Assembly: GCA_036555725.1 (NCBI GenBank)
Contig: DATBKU010000153.1
Location: forward strand, 62,001 to 126,000
From: CALAED01 sp036555725
GTDB taxonomy: Bacteria; Actinomycetota; Actinomycetes; Streptosporangiales; Streptosporangiaceae
DNA length: 64,000 nucleotides
Direction: 5' to 3'
Each line of letters begins with the position of its first letter. Within the stretch, counting starts at the first letter, position 1. This document shows, one piece after another, positions 49,804-59,517 of this stretch. The translations under genes and the position numbers were made by a program. Under the pieces are notes generated by a model that ran no database searches, was not told where the DNA came from, and was given only the letters and a program-made list of their open reading frames with translations.

Positions 49804-52035
49804 ATGGCCCGGCGTGAGAAGTGGCTCGATCCGAAGAACTGGGCCAGCCTGAAGCCGTTCGGTGTCGGGGAGGGGCGTCCCAACAACTACGCGGAGATCT
49901 GGCGGGCGTTCCGGGAGAACCGCGACCAATGGCGGTACGCCTGGCGCATCCTCACCCAGGGCACCTGCGACGGGTGCGCGCTGGGCACCAAGGGCATGCA
50001 CGACTGGACCATGGACGAGGTCCACCTGTGCAACGTCCGGCTGCGGCTGCTGCGGCTCAACACGATGCCGCCGCTCGACGGCGAGGCACTGGCCGACGTG
50101 GCCCCGCTGGCCGGCAAGCGCAGCGCCGAGCTCCGCGACATGGGCCGCCTGCCATACCCCATGATCCGGCGGGCGGGCGAGCCGGGCTTCAGCCGGATCG
50201 GCTGGGACGAGGCGCTCGACCTCACGGCCGACGCGCTGCGAGCGGCCGGCCCCGACCGGTTCGGCGTCTACATGACCAGCCGCGGCGAGCCCAACGAGAA
50301 CTACTTCGCCGCGCAGAAGGCGGTCCGGGCGCTGGGCAGCAACTCGATCGACAACGCCGCCCGCGTCTGCCACTCGCCGAGCACCGTCGGGCTCAAGGGC
50401 ACGCTCGGCGTGGCAGCCACGACCTGTTCCTACAAGGACTGGATCGCTAGCGATCTGATCGTCTTCATCGGCTCCAACGTGGCCAACAACCAGCCCGTCG
50501 CGATGAAGTACCTCTACCACGCCAAGAAGGCCGGAGCGCAGGTCGCGGCCGTCAACACCTACCGCGAGCCCGGTATGGAGAAGTACTGGGTGCCGTCCAA
50601 CGTCGAGAGCGCGGTGTTCGGCACGAAGATCACCGATCAGTTCTTCCTGATCAACGTCGGCGGCGACGTCGCTTTCCTGTCGGGCGTGCTCAAGCACATG
50701 ATCGACAGCGGCTGGACCGACACGGACTTCATCGACCAGCACACCAAGGGCTTCGACGAGCTCCGGGCCGTACTCGACAAGGAGACCTGGGAGGACCTCG
50801 AGGCAAGCTCCGGCGCGAGCCGCGACGACATGCAGCAGCTGGCCCGCATGCTGCACGACGCCGACAAGGCCGTGCTCGTGTGGAGCATGGGCATCACCCA
50901 GCACGAGTTCGGCGAGGACAACGTCCGGGCGATCATCAACCTGGGGCTGTCCAAGGGGTTCGTGGGCCGCGAGGGCTGCGGGCTGATGCCGATCCGCGGT
51001 CACTCGGGCGTGCAGGGCGGCGCGGAGATGGGCGCGTACGCCACGGTGCTGCCGGGCGGCAAGCCGCTGTCCGACGCCCCGAACTTCACCGAGCTGTGGG
51101 GTTTCGAGGTCCCGAGCGGCAAGGGCCGTACGGCTCCGGAGATGATCGACGCGGCACACGCGGGGGAGCTCGACGTGCTGATCAGCGCCGGCGGAAACTT
51201 CCTCGAGGTGCTGCCCGATCCCGCGTACACCCGGGCCGCGCTCGGCAAGACGAAGCTGAGCGTGTTCATGGACATCTGCCTGTCCAGCCAGATGCTGGTC
51301 GAGCCGTCGGAAGAGCACCAGGGCACGGTGTTGCTGCTGCCCGCCGAGACCCGCTACGAGATGACGGGCGGCGTCACCGAGACCTCGACCGAGCGACGCA
51401 TCATCTTCAGCCCCGAGATCGAGGGACCGCGGCTCGCCGAGGCCTGGCCGGAGTGGCGCGTGTACGGCGAACTCGGCGCGCGGGTGCGCCCCGACCTGGC
51501 CGACAAGCTCAGGTACGACGGCACGCCCGCGATCCGGGCGGACATCGCCCGCTCCATCCCCTCGTACGAGGGGATCCAGAACCTCGCCAAGTTCGGCGAC
51601 GAGTTCCAGTACGGCGGACCGCATCTGTGCGCGGGCTGGAAGTTCCCCACGCCGGACGGCAAGGCCGCCTTCAGCGCCGTGCGACCGCCGCAGCTGGAGC
51701 GTCCGGACGGCTCGTACATCGTGGCCACCCGCCGCGGCAAGCAGTTCAACAGCATGATCCACGAGAAGCATGACGCGCTGACCGGAGCGGTCCGCGAGAC
51801 CGTCCTGATGAGCCCGGTCGACGCCGACCGCGAGGGGTACGCCGACGGCGACGAGATCATTCTCGCCAACGCGGTCGGCGAAATGCGCGGGCGGGTGCTG
51901 CGTGCCCCGCTCGTGCCCGGCAACCTCCAGGTGCACTGGCCGGAGGGCCTGGTCCTGATCGACCACAGCAAGCGGTCGCCGGTGGCCGACATCCCTGACT
52001 ACAAGGGGGCGGTAGTTACTGTGCAGCGGGCCTGA
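49804..52035 (+). CDS. FdhF/YdeP-family molybdopterin oxidoreductase
   Basis: 743 aa enzyme of the bis-MGD group. N-terminal CDGC (Cys55, Cys58) lies in the cofactor/FeS region, ARVCHSPS carries the likely Mo-ligating Cys, and the C-terminal molydop-binding domain is present (MSPVDADREGYADGDEI). No twin-arginine signal, so cytoplasmic. YdeP-type proteins are formate-dehydrogenase-like but their substrates are largely unproven. AGGGAGG precedes ATG 49804. The oxalate/formate-type carrier gene follows, supporting a formate or oxalate role. Confidence 0.88.
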   Translation: MARREKWLDPKNWASLKPFGVGEGRPNNYAEIWRAFRENRDQWRYAWRILTQGTCDGCALGTKGMHDWTMDEVHLCNVRLRLLRLNTMPPLDGEALADVAPLAGKRSAELRDMGRLPYPMIRRAGEPGFSRIGWDEALDLTADALRAAGPDRFGVYMTSRGEPNENYFAAQKAVRALGSNSIDNAARVCHSPSTVGLKGTLGVAATTCSYKDWIASDLIVFIGSNVANNQPVAMKYLYHAKKAGAQVAAVNTYREPGMEKYWVPSNVESAVFGTKITDQFFLINVGGDVAFLSGVLKHMIDSGWTDTDFIDQHTKGFDELRAVLDKETWEDLEASSGASRDDMQQLARMLHDADKAVLVWSMGITQHEFGEDNVRAIINLGLSKGFVGREGCGLMPIRGHSGVQGGAEMGAYATVLPGGKPLSDAPNFTELWGFEVPSGKGRTAPEMIDAAHAGELDVLISAGGNFLEVLPDPAYTRAALGKTKLSVFMDICLSSQMLVEPSEEHQGTVLLLPAETRYEMTGGVTETSTERRIIFSPEIEGPRLAEAWPEWRVYGELGARVRPDLADKLRYDGTPAIRADIARSIPSYEGIQNLAKFGDEFQYGGPHLCAGWKFPTPDGKAAFSAVRPPQLERPDGSYIVATRRGKQFNSMIHEKHDALTGAVRETVLMSPVDADREGYADGDEIILANAVGEMRGRVLRAPLVPGNLQVHWPEGLVLIDHSKRSPVADIPDYKGAVVTVQRA

Positions 52036-52106
52036 CCGCGCCCGCCGGGGGCATCGGGGTCCAACTCGGGGGCCAGCCCATACCCACCGCTCAAGGAGTC
52101 ATGAGA

Positions 52107-53384
52107 ATGGCATCCACCCGATCCGATGATCCGACCCGCGGGCGCTGGTTTATCGCCGGCGCGGCCGTACTGCTCCAGCTCGCGCTGGGCGCCGTATACG
52201 CCTGGAGCGTCTTCTCCAAGGCTCTGCAGAAGGACAACGCGTTCCACCTCGCCAAGTCAACGGCGGCCCTGCCGTTCTCGGTGACGATCGGCATGATCTT
52301 CGTCGGCACGTACATCGGCGGCCGGATCCAAGACCGCCGCGGTCCGCGGATCGTGGCATTGGCCGGCGGCATCATCTATTCGATCGGCATCCTGCTCGCC
52401 AGCATGCCGTCGGGCAAGGACCAATTCTGGCTGCTCATCCTGGGGTACGGCGTGATCGCCGGATTCGGGCTCGGCCTCGGCTACATCGTGCCGATCGCGA
52501 TGCTGCAGAAGTGGTTCCCCGACCACCGCGGCCTGATCACCGGCATCGCCGTCGGCGGGTTCGGCTTCGGGGCCGTGCTCACCTCGCCCGTCGCCCAGTC
52601 GCTGGTCGACCACTACAAAGAGGTGCCGACGCGATCGTTCCTCTGGCTCGGCCTCGGCTACCTGGTCATGGTGATCCTCGGCGCGTCCCAGTTCCGCAAC
52701 CCGCCCGAGGGGTACACGGTGCCGGGCTGGCAACCGTCGTCCGGCGGCAAGGTCGTGGAGAGCGGCCGCGACTATACCCAGGCCGAGGCGCTGCGTACCC
52801 CGCAGTGGTTCCTGCTGACCGCGATCCTCACCCTCAACGTCACCGTCGGGATCGCGTTCATCTCGGTGATCGCGACCGTCGCCGGGGACGTCGCGGCCTA
52901 CAGCACGGCGGCGGCGGCCACGCTGACCGGTTTCATGGGGCTGTTCAACGGCGGCGGCCGCATCTTCTGGGGCTGGGTGTCGACGCACATCGGCCGGATG
53001 ACCGCGTTCCTCACCATGCTGGCCTTGCAGGGCGTGTGCTCGCTGCTGCTACCGCATGCCTCCACGGCCGCCTTCTTCGCGATCCTGGCCGCCGTCATCT
53101 ACCTGTGCTACGGCGGCGGCTTCGGCGCGATGCCGGCGACCGCGGGCGACTTCTTCGGGCTGCGCAACGCCGGCGCGATCTATGGCCTCATGATCGTCGG
53201 CTGGAGCATCGGCGGCATCGTGGGCCCGTTGCTGATAGCCAAGCTGATAGGCGAGGGCGACAACTACACGCTGGCGTTCACCACGATGGGCATCCTGGCG
53301 CTGGTGTCGATGGCGCTGCCGCTGATCACCCGCGCGCCCGGCGTCGAGCAGCACGAGGAGCCCAAGGTGGCGCCCGCCGCCTGA
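52107..53384 (+). CDS. OFA-family MFS transporter (oxalate/formate antiporter type)
   Basis: About 425 aa with twelve hydrophobic segments and the OFA-like N-terminus (ALGAVYAWSVFSKAL) and GGRIQDRRGPR loop. It exchanges small carboxylates such as formate or oxalate in characterised members. ATG 52101 is only two bases from AAGGAG, so ATG 52107 (eight bases) is preferred. It follows the molybdoenzyme gene by 71 bases and ends before a strong terminator, so the two form one unit. Confidence 0.86.
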   Translation: MASTRSDDPTRGRWFIAGAAVLLQLALGAVYAWSVFSKALQKDNAFHLAKSTAALPFSVTIGMIFVGTYIGGRIQDRRGPRIVALAGGIIYSIGILLASMPSGKDQFWLLILGYGVIAGFGLGLGYIVPIAMLQKWFPDHRGLITGIAVGGFGFGAVLTSPVAQSLVDHYKEVPTRSFLWLGLGYLVMVILGASQFRNPPEGYTVPGWQPSSGGKVVESGRDYTQAEALRTPQWFLLTAILTLNVTVGIAFISVIATVAGDVAAYSTAAAATLTGFMGLFNGGGRIFWGWVSTHIGRMTAFLTMLALQGVCSLLLPHASTAAFFAILAAVIYLCYGGGFGAMPATAGDFFGLRNAGAIYGLMIVGWSIGGIVGPLLIAKLIGEGDNYTLAFTTMGILALVSMALPLITRAPGVEQHEEPKVAPAA

Positions 53385-53400
53385 CCCGCTGACGCTCCCT

Positions 53401-53435
53401 GGGCTCGCCCCGACCGGCCCGGTCGGGGCGAGCCC
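53401..53435 (+). terminator. strong intrinsic terminator after the MFS gene
   Basis: GGGCTCGCCCCGACC (53401-53415) pairs perfectly with GGTCGGGGCGAGCCC (53421-53435) around a five-base loop, followed by CTTTG. Confidence 0.85.
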
Positions 53436-53484
53436 CTTTGTGTGGGTACGGCATTGCGTCGCGCAGCCGACAGTGATTTGAGTC

Positions 53485-53510
53485 TTGACAAATTTATTTG
53501 TCGGTAGGAA
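53485..53510 (+). promoter_or_regulatory. TTGACA promoter with overlapping inverted repeat
   Basis: TTGACA (53485-53490) overlaps GACAAAT-TT-ATTTGTC (53487-53502), an AT-rich island in GC-rich DNA. A -10-like TAGGAA follows at 53505-53510 (spacing short of ideal). Candidate repressible promoter of the reductase gene. Confidence 0.5.
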
Positions 53511-53557
53511 AGTAGTGGCACGGCACAGGAACCCACTAGAAGACCTTGGAGATCGCG

Positions 53558-54112
53558 ATGAGAAAGATCGTGGCAAGCCAGTTCATCTCGCTCGACGGTG
53601 TCGTCGAGGCGCCCGACCAGTGGCACTTCCCCTACTTCAACGACGAGATGGGCCAGGCGGTCTGGTCGGCGCTGAGCACCTCCGACACCCTGCTGCTCGG
53701 CCGGGTGACGTACGAGGAGTTCGCCGCGGCGTGGCCGGACCGCACCGAGGAGCCCGACGAGATGGTCGACTTCATGAACAACACGCCCAAGGTCGTCGTC
53801 TCCACGACCCTCGACAAGGTCGAGTGGAAGAACTCGACGCTGATCAAGGGCAACGTCTTCGAGGAGATCAGGAAGCTCAAGGAGCAGCCGGGCGGCGACA
53901 TCGGCACCACCGGCAGCGTGACCCTGATCCGGTCGCTGCTGGCCGAGGGTCTGATCGACGAGATCAAGCTGCTGGTGCACCCGATCGTCGTGGGCGGCGG
54001 CCGGCTGCGGCTGTTCGATCCCGACAGCCCGACGGTGCCGCTGAAGCTGGTCGAGTCACAGACCTTCACCACGGGCGTGCTGAACCTGACCTACGTCCCC
54101 GCCGACGCTTGA
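53558..54112 (+). CDS. RibD C-terminal/dihydrofolate-reductase-like protein
   Basis: 184 aa of the RibD_C (DHFR-fold) family, with SLDGVVEAPD near the N-terminus, LLLGRVTYEEF and the nucleotide-binding GTTGSVTLIRSLL. It presumably binds NADPH; the substrate is unknown. ATG 53558 has GGAG at six bases; TTG 53546 in frame is less likely. Convergent with the BVMO gene with only 10 bases between stops. Confidence 0.85.
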   Translation: MRKIVASQFISLDGVVEAPDQWHFPYFNDEMGQAVWSALSTSDTLLLGRVTYEEFAAAWPDRTEEPDEMVDFMNNTPKVVVSTTLDKVEWKNSTLIKGNVFEEIRKLKEQPGGDIGTTGSVTLIRSLLAEGLIDEIKLLVHPIVVGGGRLRLFDPDSPTVPLKLVESQTFTTGVLNLTYVPADA

Positions 54113-54122
54113 GTTGCGCTGC

Positions 54123-55586
54123 CTACCGGCGGCTCGGCCGTACGTGAAAGTCACGTGGGTCGGGTCGCCTGGTGGCGCGCCGGTAGGCGAACGTGAACCC
54201 GGGCCAGTTGCTGACGATCTTCCCGTCGGCGGTCTTGTACCAGCTCGTGCAGCCCTTGTCCCAGATGGTGGTACGGAACCGGCGGCGCAGCTCGCGGTTG
54301 AAGGCGCGCTGGACGTCGGGGCGCACGTCCAGCCAGCGGACGCCGTACCGCTGGATCGCCCGGACGCAGCCGACCACGTACCTGATCTGCGATTCGAGCA
54401 TGTAGATGATGCTGTTGTGGCCCAGGTTCGTGTTCGGGCCGTACAGCAGGAACAGGTTGGGGAAGCCGCTGACGGTGATGCCGAGGTAGGCCTCCGCGCC
54501 GTCCCGCCAGGCCGCGTTGAGGTCCCGCCCGTCACGGCCGACGATCGCCATCGGGGCCAGGAACTCGGTGGTCCGGAACCCCGTCCCGTAGATGATCACG
54601 TCCGCCGGATGCTCGACGCCGCCGCGCGTGATCACGCCGTCCGGGCCGATGCGCTCGATCGGATCGGTGACGACCTCGACGTTGGGCCGGGTGACCGCCG
54701 GAAAGTAGTCGTTGGAGATGAGGATCCGCTTGCAGCCCATCGGGTAGTCGGGCGTCAGGGTCTCGCGGAGGGCGGGGTCGGCGACCTGCTCGGCGAGCTG
54801 GTTCCGGAAGAGCTGCGCGAACCGGTCCATGAGCTTCGGAAACTTCACGAAGCCGAGCGCGCGGGACTCGTACAACAGGTAGGTCTTGGCCCGGCTGAGC
54901 GTGTGCAGGCCCGGCACGGTGCCGAGCAGCGCCTGCTCCCAGTGGGCGTACGGCCGGTCCGGCTTTTCGATCACGTACGCGGCGGAGCGCTGGAACAGCG
55001 TCAGCCGCTCGGCCCGCTCGGCGACCGGCGGTACGAACTGGATCGCGCTCGCGCCGGTGCCGATGACCGCGACGCGCTTGCCGGTGAGGTCGCAGGAGTG
55101 GTCCCAGCGGGCGGAGTGGAAGGTCGGGCCGCGGAAGGCGTCGCGGCCCGTGATGTCGGGGAGGGCCGGGCGGCCGAGCTGCCCGCACGCGGAGACCAGG
55201 ACGCGGGCGGTGAGCGCGCCGTCGTTCGTCGCGACCAGCCACCGGCCGGCGTCCTCGTCGAAGCGCGCCTCGCGCACGTCCGTGCCGAGGCGCAGGTGCG
55301 GCCGCAGATCGTAGCGGTCGGCGCAATGGTGCAGGTAGTCGAGGATCTCGCGCTGCGAGGGAAACTTGCGGCTCCAGTCGGTCTTAGGCTCGAACGAGAA
55401 CGAGTACAGATGCGAGGGCACGTCACATGTCGCGCCGGGGTAAGTGTTGTCCCGCCAGGTCCCGCCGAGGTCATCGGCCTTCTCGACGATCACGAAGTCG
55501 TGGATCCCGGCCTGCTTGAGTTGGATGGCCATGCCGATCCCGCCGAAGCCGGCTCCGATGATCAGGACGTCCAGCGGTTGCGCCAT
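54123..55586 (-). CDS. Baeyer-Villiger-type flavin monooxygenase
   Basis: 487 aa. FAD motif GAGFGGIG (11-18), the Baeyer-Villiger fingerprint F-x-G-x-x-x-H-x-x-x-W at 151-161, and the NADPH motif GTGASA. It should insert oxygen next to a ketone using NADPH and O2. ATG 55586 lacks a ribosome site. An inverted repeat AACCAGAATTTGGTT lies just upstream. Confidence 0.88.
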   Translation of the reverse strand: MAQPLDVLIIGAGFGGIGMAIQLKQAGIHDFVIVEKADDLGGTWRDNTYPGATCDVPSHLYSFSFEPKTDWSRKFPSQREILDYLHHCADRYDLRPHLRLGTDVREARFDEDAGRWLVATNDGALTARVLVSACGQLGRPALPDITGRDAFRGPTFHSARWDHSCDLTGKRVAVIGTGASAIQFVPPVAERAERLTLFQRSAAYVIEKPDRPYAHWEQALLGTVPGLHTLSRAKTYLLYESRALGFVKFPKLMDRFAQLFRNQLAEQVADPALRETLTPDYPMGCKRILISNDYFPAVTRPNVEVVTDPIERIGPDGVITRGGVEHPADVIIYGTGFRTTEFLAPMAIVGRDGRDLNAAWRDGAEAYLGITVSGFPNLFLLYGPNTNLGHNSIIYMLESQIRYVVGCVRAIQRYGVRWLDVRPDVQRAFNRELRRRFRTTIWDKGCTSWYKTADGKIVSNWPGFTFAYRRATRRPDPRDFHVRPSRR

Positions 55587-55596
55587 GCACTCATCG

Positions 55597-55611
55597 AACC
55601 AGAATTTGGTT
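55597..55611. promoter_or_regulatory. inverted repeat AACCAGAATTTGGTT upstream of the BVMO gene
   Basis: Five-base arms (AACCA/TGGTT) around GAATT, followed by TCTAATTGG. AT-rich against background, about 11 bases before the ATG on the minus strand; possible operator. Confidence 0.4.
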
Positions 55612-55664
55612 CTAATTGGCCAGCGGATCCAATAGGCCGCGGCGATCCACCCGGCGGGCGCGTT

Positions 55665-56987
55665 ATGTCGGCGAGTGCCGATAGTTTCGGAAGGGTGAGC
55701 GAGCGGTGGGGCCGTGATCATGTGCTCACCCTGGCGCCGGACGCGTCGTCGGGGCGGGCGGCCGGGGTGGTGGCCAAGCCGGCGAAATGGGCCGGGCTCG
55801 GCTGCTGTGCCGAGGCGGTCTGGGGGGAGTGCCAGGGCGGCGGCCGGGGTCTCTACCGGGTGAGCGTCGAGCTGTCGGAGCCGGCCTACCGGTGCAGCTG
55901 CCCGAGTCGCAAGATCCCCTGCAAGCACGCGCTCGGGCTGCTGCTGCTGTGGAGCGACGGCAGCGTTCCGGACGGCGTCGCACCGGGGTGGGTGGGCGAG
56001 TGGCTGGCCACCCGTACGGCCCGTACCGCCCGTACCGAGCGGCCGGTCGGCGGCACGGCGCGCAAGCCCGACGCCAAGACGGTCGAGCGGCGCGAGCGGC
56101 GGGTCGACGACGGCGTCGACGAGCTCGACCGCTGGCTGCGCGACCAGGTGACACACGGCCTCGCCCAGGCCGAGAAGGCGTCATACCGGCTGTGGGACGA
56201 TGCCGCGCGCCGCCTGGTCGACGCCCAGGCGCCCGGGCTGGCCGGGCAGGTCCGCTCGCTGGCCGCCCTGCCGCAGCGGCACACGAGCTGGCCGGAGCGG
56301 CTGCTCGCGGAGTACGCCCTGCTGCACCTGCTCGTGCAGGCCCATCGGCGCCGCGCCGGCCTGCCCGAGCCGCTCCGCCAGACCATACGGTCCCGCATCG
56401 GCTTCACGGTCCCGCAGGACGAGGTGCTCCGCGGCGACGGCGTCCGCGACCGCTGGTACGTCGCCGGCGCGGTCGACAGCGAGCGCGACAACCTCATCAC
56501 CCGGCGGGTCTGGCTGCGCGGCCACGAGTCCGGCCGGCCCGCGCTGGTGCTGTCGTTCGGCGCGCCGGGGCGGGCGCTCGACACCTCGCTGATCGTCGGC
56601 ACGACGCTCGACGCAGACCTCGCGTACTACCCGGGCGCGCAGCCGCTGCGGGCGCTGATCGTGGAGCGGCACGGCCCGGCGGCCCTCGACGAGCCCCCCG
56701 CGGGCATGACGATCCAGGGGCTGCTCGGGGAGTACGCCACGGCCCTGAGCCGCGACCCGTGGCTCGACCGCTGGCCCGCTCTGCTCTCCGGCGTACGTCC
56801 GGCCCGGCACGAGGGCCAATGGCATCTCGTCGACGACGAGGGCGACGCGATCCCGCTGATCTCCTACGACCCATGGCGACTGCTGGCCACGTCGGGCGGC
56901 GCGGCCATCACGGTCGCCGGCGAATGGACCCCCGGCGGCCTGCTCCCGCTGTCCGCCTGGCACGACGAGGGCCCGGTGATCCTTTGA
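55665..56987 (+). CDS. SWIM zinc-finger protein (YehQ-like)
   Basis: 440 aa. A SWIM domain at residues about 65-95 has the C-x-C...C-x-H pattern (Cys77, Cys79, Cys86, His88 in CSCPSRKIPCKH). The remaining ~340 residues are helical with no recognised enzyme domain. SWIM domains bind DNA or proteins. First gene of a five-gene unit and coupled to DUF5691 by a TTGA overlap. Start may be ATG 55665 or GTG 55695. Confidence 0.85.
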   Translation: MSASADSFGRVSERWGRDHVLTLAPDASSGRAAGVVAKPAKWAGLGCCAEAVWGECQGGGRGLYRVSVELSEPAYRCSCPSRKIPCKHALGLLLLWSDGSVPDGVAPGWVGEWLATRTARTARTERPVGGTARKPDAKTVERRERRVDDGVDELDRWLRDQVTHGLAQAEKASYRLWDDAARRLVDAQAPGLAGQVRSLAALPQRHTSWPERLLAEYALLHLLVQAHRRRAGLPEPLRQTIRSRIGFTVPQDEVLRGDGVRDRWYVAGAVDSERDNLITRRVWLRGHESGRPALVLSFGAPGRALDTSLIVGTTLDADLAYYPGAQPLRALIVERHGPAALDEPPAGMTIQGLLGEYATALSRDPWLDRWPALLSGVRPARHEGQWHLVDDEGDAIPLISYDPWRLLATSGGAAITVAGEWTPGGLLPLSAWHDEGPVIL

Positions 56988-58426
56988 GAGATTGGGCCGA
57001 CCATGTGACGGCGGCGCTGCTCGGCACGCAGCGGCGACCACCCCCTGCGCTGCCCGAGGCGTCTGTCCCGGAGGTGTCTCTTCCGGATGAGGGCGCCGAT
57101 CCGGCGGGCCGGTTGCTGGCGCAGGCCGCGGTGCTGACCGTACGACGGCGGGCGGGTTGGCGGCCCGGGTCCGCCGAGCCGGTGGCGCCCGCGCCGCCGG
57201 AGACCCTGCCGGCCGTACCCCCGGAAGCGGCCCGCCGGCTGGAGCGGATCCTGGCGGGCGAGCACATGCGGGCGCTGCCCGAGTGGCTGGCCGCCGCGGC
57301 CGGCGCGGGGTTGCGGGTCCCCGCCAAGACGCTGCCCGACCTGCTGGAGCGGGCCCGCACCGACCGGGCGCTGCGCCCCTACCTCGCGCGGGCGGCCGGG
57401 CGCCGGGCGATGTGGCTGGCGCTGCGCAACCCCGACTGGGCCTACCTCGTCGCCGAGCCCATGACGGCACCGCAGAACGGCCCGCCCGACTCCGCCACCT
57501 GGGAGACCGGCACCCGCGGGCAGCGGCTGACCTACCTGCTGCGGCTGCGCGAGATCGACCCGGGCGCCGCGCGCGAGGCGTTGCGCGGCACGTGGCCGAC
57601 CGAGCCGGCGCAGGACCGCGCCGCCTTCCTCGCCACCTTCGACCACGGGCTCGGCCCCGACGACGAGGAGTTCCTGGAGGAGGCGCGAGGCGACCGGGCC
57701 AAGGACGTACGGCATGTCGCCGCCGACCTGCTGGCCAGGGTGCCGGGCTCGGCGTACGGGGAGCTGATGGCCGAGCGGGCGCGCGCCTGCCTGCGTCCGG
57801 AGCGCCGGCCGGGCCGGCTGCGCGAGCAGACGTGGATCGTCGTCGACCAGCCCGACGGCGGGGCCGCCGCCCTGCGCGAGCTGCTCGGCCATACTCCGCT
57901 GGCCACCTGGACAGAGTTGTTCGGGCTGCCGCCGATGGAGGTCGTCTGCCTGCCGATCGCCGACGACCACGCGAGAGACGTGCACATCGGCTGGGCGCGC
58001 GCCGCCGTGCTGAGCCGCGACGCCGAGTGGGCGCGGGCGTTGCTCAAGGGGGGTGCGGTGCCCGAGGAGATCGAGGTGATCGTCGACCTGCTCCGGGTGC
58101 TGCCCGGCAGCGAGCGCGACGCGGCGGCGGCCGAGCTGCTGCGCTGGGCAGGCGGCTACCGCGACCTGTTGCGAGTCCTCGACCGGGTCCCCGGGCCGTG
58201 GGCCGGCGAGCTGGCCGAAGCCGTGCTCGGCGCGCTGACCGACGCGGCCCGCCGTCCGGACGGGGCACGCTACCTGGGCCAGCTGTGCCGGCTCGCCGAC
58301 GAGCGCCTCAGCCCCGACGTCGCCGACCGGCTCGAGGAAGTCACCCGGCCGTACGACATCTGGCCGCTGTCCGAGCTGGCCGAGACCCTGCGATTCCGAC
58401 ACGACATGCTGAAGGAGCTCACGTGA
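56984..58426 (+). CDS. DUF5691-family protein
   Basis: 480 aa, all-helical, HEAT-like appearance. It begins RDWADHVTAALLGTQRR and has no catalytic motif I can recognise. The family is found beside SWIM, MoxR and VWA genes. TTG start overlaps the SWIM gene's TGA; its own stop overlaps the MoxR GTG. It is likely a scaffold or adaptor for the AAA+ protein; this is inference. Confidence 0.8.
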   Translation: MRDWADHVTAALLGTQRRPPPALPEASVPEVSLPDEGADPAGRLLAQAAVLTVRRRAGWRPGSAEPVAPAPPETLPAVPPEAARRLERILAGEHMRALPEWLAAAAGAGLRVPAKTLPDLLERARTDRALRPYLARAAGRRAMWLALRNPDWAYLVAEPMTAPQNGPPDSATWETGTRGQRLTYLLRLREIDPGAAREALRGTWPTEPAQDRAAFLATFDHGLGPDDEEFLEEARGDRAKDVRHVAADLLARVPGSAYGELMAERARACLRPERRPGRLREQTWIVVDQPDGGAAALRELLGHTPLATWTELFGLPPMEVVCLPIADDHARDVHIGWARAAVLSRDAEWARALLKGGAVPEEIEVIVDLLRVLPGSERDAAAAELLRWAGGYRDLLRVLDRVPGPWAGELAEAVLGALTDAARRPDGARYLGQLCRLADERLSPDVADRLEEVTRPYDIWPLSELAETLRFRHDMLKELT

Positions 58427-59517
58427 GCGATGTTGAGGGCACGGCGATCCTGCGCCCGCACGCGGAGCAGGAGTACGCCGGTGAGCTGGCGCTGCTCGCC
58501 GAGCACGACGACCGGCCCCGGCCGCCGGGCTGGCGGCTGTCGCCGTGGGCCGTCACGGTCTACCTGCTGGGCGGCGAGCTGCCCAACGGCGCCGTGATCA
58601 CGCCGAAGTACGTCGGGGCGCGCCGGCTCATGGAGGTCGCGGTCGCGACGCTGGCCACCGACCGGGCGCTGCTGCTGCTCGGCGTGCCGGGCACGGCCAA
58701 GACGTGGGTGTCCGAACACCTCGCGGCCGCGATCAGCGGCGACTCGACGCTGCTGGTGCAGGGCACGGCGGGCACGGCCGAAGAGGCGATCCGCTACGGC
58801 TGGAACTACGCCCGGCTGCTCGCCGAGGGCCCCTCCGAGCGGGCTCTGGTGCCGAGTCCGCTGATGCTGGCCATGCGGTCCGGCGCGGTGGCCCGCATCG
58901 AGGAGCTGACCCGGATGCCCTCCGACGTCCAGGACACTCTCATCACGATCCTGTCGGAGAAGACGCTGCCGATCCCCGAGCTCAACAACGAGGTCCAGGC
59001 GCGCAAGGGCTTCACCGTGATCGCGACCGCCAACGACCGCGACCGCGGCGTCAACGAGCTGTCCAGCGCGCTGCGCCGGCGGTTCAACACAGTCGTGCTG
59101 CCGCTGCCGGCCACGGCCGACGAGGAGGTCGACATCGTCGCCCGCCGGGTCGACCAGATCGGCAAGGCCCTGGAGCTGCCCGAGACGCCGGCCGGGCTCG
59201 ACGAGATCCGCCGCGTGGTAACCGTCTTCCGCGAGCTGCGCGGCGGCCTGACCGAGGACGGCCGGACGAAGCTCAAGTCGCCGAGCGCCACCCTCAGTAG
59301 CGCCGAGGCGATCTCGGTCATCACGAGTGGTCTCGTCCTGGCCACGCACTTCGGCGACGGGGTGCTCCGCGCCGCCGACGTCGCGGGCGGCATCGTGGGC
59401 GCCGTCGTCCAAGACCCGGTGTCCGATGGCGTCGTCTGGCAGGAGTACCTCGAAACCGTCGTCCGCGACCGCCCCGACTGGCGCGACTTCTACCGAGCCT
59501 GCCGCGAGGTCTCGTGA
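58423..59517 (+). CDS. MoxR-type AAA+ ATPase (YehL-like)
   Basis: 364 aa. Walker A GVPGTAKT (87-94), Walker B-like ARIEELTRM, sensor 1 in TVIATANDRDRG and an arginine finger in ALRRRFNTV match MoxR/AAA_5 ATPases, which remodel partners together with VWA proteins. GTG start with AAGGAG six bases upstream overlaps the preceding stop (GTGA). After a 97-base spacer the DUF5682 gene follows. Confidence 0.9.
   Translation: MSDVEGTAILRPHAEQEYAGELALLAEHDDRPRPPGWRLSPWAVTVYLLGGELPNGAVITPKYVGARRLMEVAVATLATDRALLLLGVPGTAKTWVSEHLAAAISGDSTLLVQGTAGTAEEAIRYGWNYARLLAEGPSERALVPSPLMLAMRSGAVARIEELTRMPSDVQDTLITILSEKTLPIPELNNEVQARKGFTVIATANDRDRGVNELSSALRRRFNTVVLPLPATADEEVDIVARRVDQIGKALELPETPAGLDEIRRVVTVFRELRGGLTEDGRTKLKSPSATLSSAEAISVITSGLVLATHFGDGVLRAADVAGGIVGAVVQDPVSDGVVWQEYLETVVRDRPDWRDFYRACREVS

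Noticed and set aside
54114..55664. Long rightward frame upstream of the SWIM gene
   Set aside because: It is the complement of the BVMO gene and has no conserved features; the SWIM gene starts near 55665.
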